The translations under genes were made by a program, and so were the position numbers. From Halicephalobus mephisto (lineage: Eukaryota; Nematoda; Chromadorea; Rhabditida; Panagrolaimidae), in assembly GCA_009193035.1 (NCBI GenBank), contig SWDT01000046.1, forward strand, positions 248,001-312,000: a DNA stretch of 64,000 bases, given 5' to 3'. Under the pieces are notes generated by a model that had not been told where the DNA came from, made no database searches, and saw only the letters and a program-made list of their open reading frames with translations. Positions within the stretch are counted from its first letter, which is position 1. Each line of letters opens with the position of its first letter. Shown here in pieces: positions 62,801 through 64,000 of this stretch.

Positions 62801-63479
62801 TCGGCAATAGGACCAATGTTGATAGATTCGATTCCTCTCCATTGGTTAAATCGGAGAATACGACCTTCGTTACCGTTTCCAACAATATCTTCATCTTGAC
62901 CATTTTGTTCCCCGACGGCGACGATGAAGATCTTAGCATCAAGTTCTTCTCTTAGTACACGTGCAGGTTCAGAAACATCATCCCTAAAGTTGATAATTTA
63001 TAAATTTCTCCATCGATTACAGTAACGCGATAAAAAACTTACTGTGAAGACCCACTCTTGAAGATGATCACGACTCGAGGTGCTCCTGATATTCCCGAAA
63101 TCAAGAACTCCCCGGCAGTGTCCTTCAGTGCTTGTCCGAGATGAGGAGGACCCTTCATTCGACGAGTATCCCCAATCCTTGCAAGAAGATTAGCAGAATG
63201 ATCGTAATCACCCAAAGCAATAGGAATTTCAACAGAGTCACCGTACTTGACCAAACCCACACGCACTTGGTTTTCTTTCAAACTAAAGTGATCGGAAAGG
63301 AATTGTTTGACGGCCTCTTTCATCACACGGTAATCAAGAATCTTGATGTTGTTAGATGTGTCGAAAACTAAGATGAGATCGATATAGGCATTCACGAAAC
63401 AGTGTGGCGACGATGGACGAGGAGCCCTAAAATAATTTTAATTACGGTGAAAGTAGTTAGAAAAAGCAACTTCATCATG
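59867..63479 (-). CDS. Extracellular matrix protein with three VWA domains, FN3 and EGF
   Basis: Matrilin-like secreted protein. Exons (high to low): 63043-63427, 62788-62983, 62495-62742, 61952-62449, 61759-61916, 61543-61718, 61254-61499, 61078-61210, 60843-60940, 60592-60802, 60305-60547, 60015-60256 and 59867-59959. VWA 1 begins [17 protein letters not shown] 2 begins [16 protein letters not shown] 3 begins [13 protein letters not shown]. Then a Thr-rich linker ([18 protein letters not shown]), an FN3 domain ([24 protein letters not shown]), a Cys-rich stretch and an EGF domain ([28 protein letters not shown]), ending KALRWLI. All three VWA domains have an incomplete MIDAS motif. The ATG at 63477-63479 gives a leader ([17 protein letters not shown]) in a different frame from the first VWA exon, so the 5' end is unresolved and may extend beyond the window. 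Confidence 0.8.
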
Positions 63480-64000
63480 TTAAAAATGCCAGAGGCTAAC
63501 CGCGTTTTTGCCCAAATATTTAAGATTTCGAAAAAGTTTATTTTGTTTAGCTACTTTACTGATTATTATACACTACTAAAAGAAATATGTATTGAAGAAA
63601 TTTTTATCTGACAATTTAATTCACTAATTATTCTATCAAGTGATGAACAAAAAGTTGTTTATCTACTAATCAAAAACATAAATCGTAATAAATATCTTCA
63701 AGTATAAAGATTAAACTTTCAATCTTTTACTTCTAAGAGCTGGGCGAAATGTAAACCGTTACACTATTTTTATTCAGTTTTTATTAGAAGAACAGAGCTG
63801 TTAATTTCTCAAAATTTTCGATTTCCTATTTAGACCAGTTTTATGCGAATTCGAACCTTATGATTTTCGAATTTGTTAAATTGGATTTCCAATTTGATTA
63901 GACTGTTCGAAATCGACAGTCCTGTGAGTAAGAAATTTGATAATAGACAGATTTGTCACGTTTAACAATAATTTCTAATATTTCACCAGCAAGGTAATAT
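63480..64000. other. Upstream region of the VWA gene, no gene recognised
   Basis: No protein-like ORF and no clear exon. It may contain the promoter or 5' exons of the VWA gene. Confidence 0.4.

Overview
This window looks like nuclear DNA of a free-living rhabditid nematode related to, but not identical with, Caenorhabditis. Introns are mostly 40-60 bases, AT-rich, with TTTTCAG-type acceptors. Genes are close together on both strands, and many products match worm families (mlc-1/2, OCR-type TRPV, dpy-23, lst-2, mvk-1, ger-1, a divergent NHR). I assembled exon structures by hand from splice sites and reading-frame continuity, so single boundaries may be off by a few bases.

Layout. 1-3.4 kb (+): 3' part of a ubiquitin-specific protease. 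3.4-5.3 kb: gene-free, with two repeat families. 5.3-9.6 kb (-): secreted protein with two DM13 domains. 11.4-12.6 kb (-): muscle myosin regulatory light chain and, 31 bases downstream, a possible membrane micropeptide. 14.5-20.2 kb (+): TRPV channel. 20.5-22.0 kb (-): AP-2 mu, divergent from lst-2 (23.1-25.0 kb, +). 25.3-26.2 kb (-): a peptide precursor with the six-cysteine CHH/ITP pattern. 27.3-31.5 kb (-): mevalonate kinase. 31.6-38.1 kb: poorly resolved, with one small + gene and probably one unidentified minus-strand gene. 38.2-39.9 kb (-): fatty-acid elongase. 40.6-43.8 kb (+): secreted proline-rich protein with two alternative 3' ends. 44.2-45.4 kb (+): GDP-fucose synthase. 45.9-46.3 kb (+): tiny arginine-rich secreted protein. 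46.7-48.4 kb (+): nuclear hormone receptor, tail-to-tail with the dynein-2 intermediate chain WDR60 (48.4-52.6 kb, -). 52.9-56.6 kb (+): TMEM147 followed by a calpain-7 that lacks MIT domains. 56.9-58.0 kb (-): methyltransferase. 59.9-63.5 kb (-): VWA/FN3/EGF matrix protein.

The genes do not form one pathway; this is an ordinary gene-dense eukaryotic interval. Two same-strand pairs could be operons (tmem-147/calpain-7 and mlc/micropeptide). The least expected items are the CHH-like hormone precursor, the two small or alternatively ended secreted proteins, the micropeptide behind the myosin light chain, and a palindrome (TTCATATATGAA) found again and again inside short introns. I found no CRISPR array, no intact transposase and no confident tRNA gene.
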